In this document: positions 12,460 to 15,017 of the stretch, piece after piece
How positions within the stretch are numbered: position 1 is the stretch's first letter
Layout of the letters: every line of letters starts with the position of its first letter
Source of the DNA: Hyphomonadaceae bacterium
GTDB lineage: Bacteria > Pseudomonadota > Alphaproteobacteria > Caulobacterales > Aquidulcibacteraceae
Assembly (NCBI GenBank): GCA_016791325.1
Contig: JAEUMU010000172.1
Span: 1 to 15,017, forward strand
Direction: 5' to 3'
Length of the DNA stretch: 15,017 bases
Made by a program: the position numbers and the translations under genes
The notes under the pieces: model-generated
What the model saw: only the letters and a program-made list of their open reading frames with translations
Told to the model about the DNA's origin: nothing
Database searches by the model: none

Positions 12460-14481
12460 ATGTCCGGCGCCGATAAGCCCACCCTGCCCCCGCTCGAAGC
12501 CCTGCCCGGCGATGAAGCGGCCCCGCCCGCGCTGAAAGGCGTGGAGGCCATCCGCGATGCGTGGAAACGATTGCCGCCCAAGCCGGGCGTTTACCGCATG
12601 ATCGGGGCCGACGGCGAAGTGCTCTACGTGGGCAAAGCCAAGAGCCTGAAAAACCGCGTCGGCCAATACGCGCAGGGGCGCGGCCACACCAATGCGATCT
12701 ACCGCATGATCCATCAGACCACGGCGCTGGAGGTGATCGTCACTGCCACCGAAACCGAAGCGCTGCTGCTGGAAACCAACATGATCAAGCGGCTGAAGCC
12801 GCGCTACAATGTGTTGATGCGGGACGATAAGAGCTTCCCGTTCATCGCCATCCGCACCGATCACCCCTACGCCGCCCTGCAGAAGCATCGCGGTGCTAAG
12901 AATTTCAAAGGCAAGTTCTACGGCCCTTTCGCCAGCGCCGGCGCGGTCAACCGTACGCTAAACACGCTGCAGAAGGCGTTTCTGCTGCGTTCGTGTTCGG
13001 ACTCCACATTCTCAGGCCGCACGCGGCCCTGCATGCTTTACCAGATCAAACGCTGCGCAGGCCCGTGCGTAGGCTTGGTGGACGAGGCGGAATACGCGGC
13101 GTTGGTGAAAGATAGCGCCGACTTTCTGGAAGGGCGCAGCGTCGAGCTGCAGGAAAGACTCGCCGCCGAAATGCGCGAGGCGGCGGAGGCGCTGGAGTTC
13201 GAACACGCCGCACGCTTGCGCAACCGCATCCGCGCGCTCGCCAGCGTGCGGGCCTCGCAAGGGATCAACCCGACCACGTTCGAGGAGGCGGATGTGTTCG
13301 CCCTGCACGGCGAGGGCGGGCAATCTTGCATTCAAGTGTTCTTCTTCCGCGCCGGGCAGAACTGGGGCAATCGCGCCTATTTCCCGCGCCACGGATCGGA
13401 AGAAACGCCGGAAGACATTATCTCCGCCTTCCTCGCGCAATTTTACGACGAACGCGAACCACCGAAGCTGATCCTCACCAATGTTGAGCCCACAGATCGC
13501 GGTTTGTTAGAAGAGGCGCTGTGCCTGCGTGCGAACTGCAAGGTTGAGATCCGCCGGCCCGAGCGCGGCGAGAAGCGCGAGATCGTGGACGCCGCCGCCT
13601 TGAACGCGCGCGAAGCCTTGGGCCGGCGCATGGCGGAAACCGGAAGCGTCGCAAAATTGCTCGATGGCGTGGCGGAAGTGTTTGCGCTGCCGCAGCGGCC
13701 CGAGCGGATCGAGGTCTATGACAACAGCCACATCCAAGGCGCAAATGCGCTGGGCGCGATGATCGTGGCCGGGCCGGAGGGCTTCGCCAAGAACCAGTAT
13801 CGCAAATTCAATATGGAGCGCGCGAAATTCAATGGCGACGATTTCGCCATGATGAAGGCGATGATCCGCCGCCGCTTCGCGCGCATGCTGGCGGAACGAG
13901 AAAGCGCCGAAGCGCCGGCGCAGGCAGGGGAAGATGGCGCGGGAGAAGCCAATGGCGCCCTTGCCGATGGCGGCGTGGATTTTTCCAAAGAGCGCGACGA
14001 GGGCGAGCGCGAAAGCCGCTTCGGCGCATGGCCCGATCTGGTGCTGATCGATGGCGGCGAGGGCCAATTGGCCGCGGCTCTCGAAGCGCTTGAGGAACTT
14101 GGACTGAAAAACCGCATCGCGATCGCGGGCATCGCCAAGGGCGTGGACCGCGATGCGGGACGGGAGCGCTTCTTTATTCCCGGCCGCGCGCCCTTCCGGC
14201 TCGATGAAAAAAGCCCAGTGCTCTACTACTTGCAGCGGCTGCGGGATGAGGCGCACCGCTTCGCCATCGGCGCCCATCGCGGCAAGCGCGCCGCCGGCGT
14301 CGCCAAGAATCCGCTCGACGAAATCGGCGGCATCGGCCCCGCGCGCAAACGTGCGCTGCTCGAACGTTTTGGCTCCGCCCGCGGCGTTTCGCGCGCGGCG
14401 CTGGCGGAGCTGGAAACAGTGGACGGCGTGAACAAAGAACTGGCAAAGCGCATCTATGATTTCTTCCACGACAAGCGCTGA
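12460..14481 (+). CDS. uvrC: Excinuclease ABC subunit C
   Basis: UvrC makes both incisions around bulky DNA lesions after UvrAB loading (nucleotide excision repair). The 673-residue protein has the N-terminal GIY-YIG nuclease (KPGVYRMIG at 41-49, LYVGKAKSLKNRVGQY at 55-70), a UVR domain binding UvrB (about 234-260, EMREAAEALEFEHAARLRNR), the RNase H-like 5' nuclease with Asp in EVYDNSH (about 420), Asp in VLIDGG (about 530) and His in DEAHRFAIGAHR (about 597), and C-terminal helix-hairpin-helix repeats (about 617-670). An acidic, Ala/Gly-rich loop of about 40 residues (around 478-520) lies between the catalytic strands and is longer than in E. coli. ATG 12460 is preceded by AAGAG at five-base spacing. 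Nine bases separate its TGA from pgsA; uvrC-pgsA adjacency is conserved across proteobacteria. Confidence 0.97.
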   Translation: MSGADKPTLPPLEALPGDEAAPPALKGVEAIRDAWKRLPPKPGVYRMIGADGEVLYVGKAKSLKNRVGQYAQGRGHTNAIYRMIHQTTALEVIVTATETEALLLETNMIKRLKPRYNVLMRDDKSFPFIAIRTDHPYAALQKHRGAKNFKGKFYGPFASAGAVNRTLNTLQKAFLLRSCSDSTFSGRTRPCMLYQIKRCAGPCVGLVDEAEYAALVKDSADFLEGRSVELQERLAAEMREAAEALEFEHAARLRNRIRALASVRASQGINPTTFEEADVFALHGEGGQSCIQVFFFRAGQNWGNRAYFPRHGSEETPEDIISAFLAQFYDEREPPKLILTNVEPTDRGLLEEALCLRANCKVEIRRPERGEKREIVDAAALNAREALGRRMAETGSVAKLLDGVAEVFALPQRPERIEVYDNSHIQGANALGAMIVAGPEGFAKNQYRKFNMERAKFNGDDFAMMKAMIRRRFARMLAERESAEAPAQAGEDGAGEANGALADGGVDFSKERDEGERESRFGAWPDLVLIDGGEGQLAAALEALEELGLKNRIAIAGIAKGVDRDAGRERFFIPGRAPFRLDEKSPVLYYLQRLRDEAHRFAIGAHRGKRAAGVAKNPLDEIGGIGPARKRALLERFGSARGVSRAALAELETVDGVNKELAKRIYDFFHDKR

Positions 14482-14490
14482 GGGCTGGCG

Positions 14491-15017
14491 GTGAAGCACG
14501 TTCCCACTCTGCTTACCGTTTTCCGCATTCTGATGGGGCCGGTGATCGCCGGCATGGTGTTGTGGGGGCAAACCTACGTCTATGCTGACAACACGATCGC
14601 GGGTTTGATTTATGCGCTGGCCCTCGTGCTGTTTGCGCTGGCGGCGCTCACTGATTGGCTGGATGGGGCGATCGCGCGCAAATTCAACGCCGCCACGCCC
14701 CTCGGCGCGGCTCTGGATCATAGCGCGGACAAAGTGTTGATCACATGCGTGCTGGTGGCGCTGGCGTATGCGGCGCTGCCCTTGGTGCTGGTTGTTGCGG
14801 GCGTGATCATTCTGGGGCGGGATGTGGCCGTGGCGGGCCTTCGCGAAGGCCTCGCCGCGCAGAATAAGGCCCTGCCCGTAAGCGCGCTCGGCAAATGGAA
14901 GGCGGCCGCGGAAATGGCGGGCGTAGGCGCGTTCTTGGCCTTTCAGGCTAGCGCGCTGCTGCAGATGTCAGCCAATGTGGTGCTGGGCTTGGATATGGCC
15001 GCACGCATCCTGCTTTG
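14491..15017 (+). CDS. pgsA: CDP-diacylglycerol-glycerol-3-phosphate 3-phosphatidyltransferase, 3' end outside window
   Basis: The enzyme joins CDP-diacylglycerol and glycerol-3-phosphate into phosphatidylglycerol phosphate, the committed step to phosphatidylglycerol and cardiolipin, in the inner membrane. The 175 visible codons begin at GTG 14491, with GAGGG overlapping the uvrC stop as ribosome site. The N-terminal LLTVFRILMGPVIAGMV fits PgsA. The CDP-alcohol phosphotransferase signature DGx2ARx8Gx3Dx3D is complete: DGAIARKFNAATPLGAALD, then HSAD. Several hydrophobic helices and the GRDVAVAGLRE and LGKWKAAAEM segments, also typical of PgsA, follow. The last visible codons are in a hydrophobic helix near the C-terminus, so only a short part is missing. 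Confidence 0.95.
   Translation, partial: MKHVPTLLTVFRILMGPVIAGMVLWGQTYVYADNTIAGLIYALALVLFALAALTDWLDGAIARKFNAATPLGAALDHSADKVLITCVLVALAYAALPLVLVVAGVIILGRDVAVAGLREGLAAQNKALPVSALGKWKAAAEMAGVGAFLAFQASALLQMSANVVLGLDMAARILL

Noticed and set aside
13507..14721. 404-codon minus-strand frame opposite uvrC and pgsA
   Set aside because: Antisense to conserved uvrC catalytic regions; composition typical of a shadow frame.

Overview
The window is GC-rich, densely packed bacterial chromosome. It reads as an alphaproteobacterium, most likely near Caulobacterales/Hyphomonadaceae. That placement rests on the style of the proteins (a large alphaproteobacterial-type GOGAT, a standalone PchB-like chorismate mutase, uvrC followed directly by pgsA) and on base composition; it is inference, not a measured placement. 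Nothing indicates phage, plasmid, transposon or CRISPR content. The genes are mostly housekeeping.

Layout from left to right. Bases 1-482 (+) hold the C-terminal end of an M23/LytM-type peptidase. It converges on a minus-strand cluster transcribed right to left: gltD (6827-5397), gltB (5389-815) and a YnfA-family small membrane protein (818-486). These are nearly contiguous: 7 bp separate gltD from gltB, and gltB and the YnfA gene overlap by a 4-base GTGA. gltB has an in-frame TAG at codon 211, with the frame fully preserved on both sides. It is therefore a very recent nonsense mutation or a sequencing/assembly error. If real, it destroys the glutaminase domain and breaks the GOGAT ammonia-assimilation enzyme while leaving GltD intact.

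Divergent from gltD lies uppP (undecaprenyl-diphosphate phosphatase, +). Next come a small GNAT-like acetyltransferase (-) and rlmJ (23S rRNA m6A2030 methyltransferase, +), which are divergent from each other. An 11-bp terminator hairpin follows rlmJ. It is shared with an unlisted-type 30-codon ORF on the minus strand (9127-9035), which has a good Shine-Dalgarno and a stem-loop leader. A VUT/YhhQ-like membrane transporter gene (+) follows.

The right third holds a cold-shock-domain protein with a long N-terminal RGG/glycine-rich low-complexity tract (+) and a strong terminator. Next are a membrane-anchored SRPBCC plus GyrI-like two-domain protein (-), a 213-bp gap with two clean palindromes, and a chorismate-mutase-fold protein (-). 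The window ends with the uvrC-pgsA pair (+), with pgsA cut by the window edge.

The genes cover nitrogen assimilation (gltBD), envelope lipid and wall metabolism (M23 peptidase, uppP, pgsA), rRNA modification (rlmJ) and DNA repair (uvrC). I found no convincing defence or biosynthetic system. The items most worth a second look are the gltB amber codon, the 30-aa ORF with its structured leader, the RGG-CSD protein, and the palindromes upstream of the SRPBCC gene.
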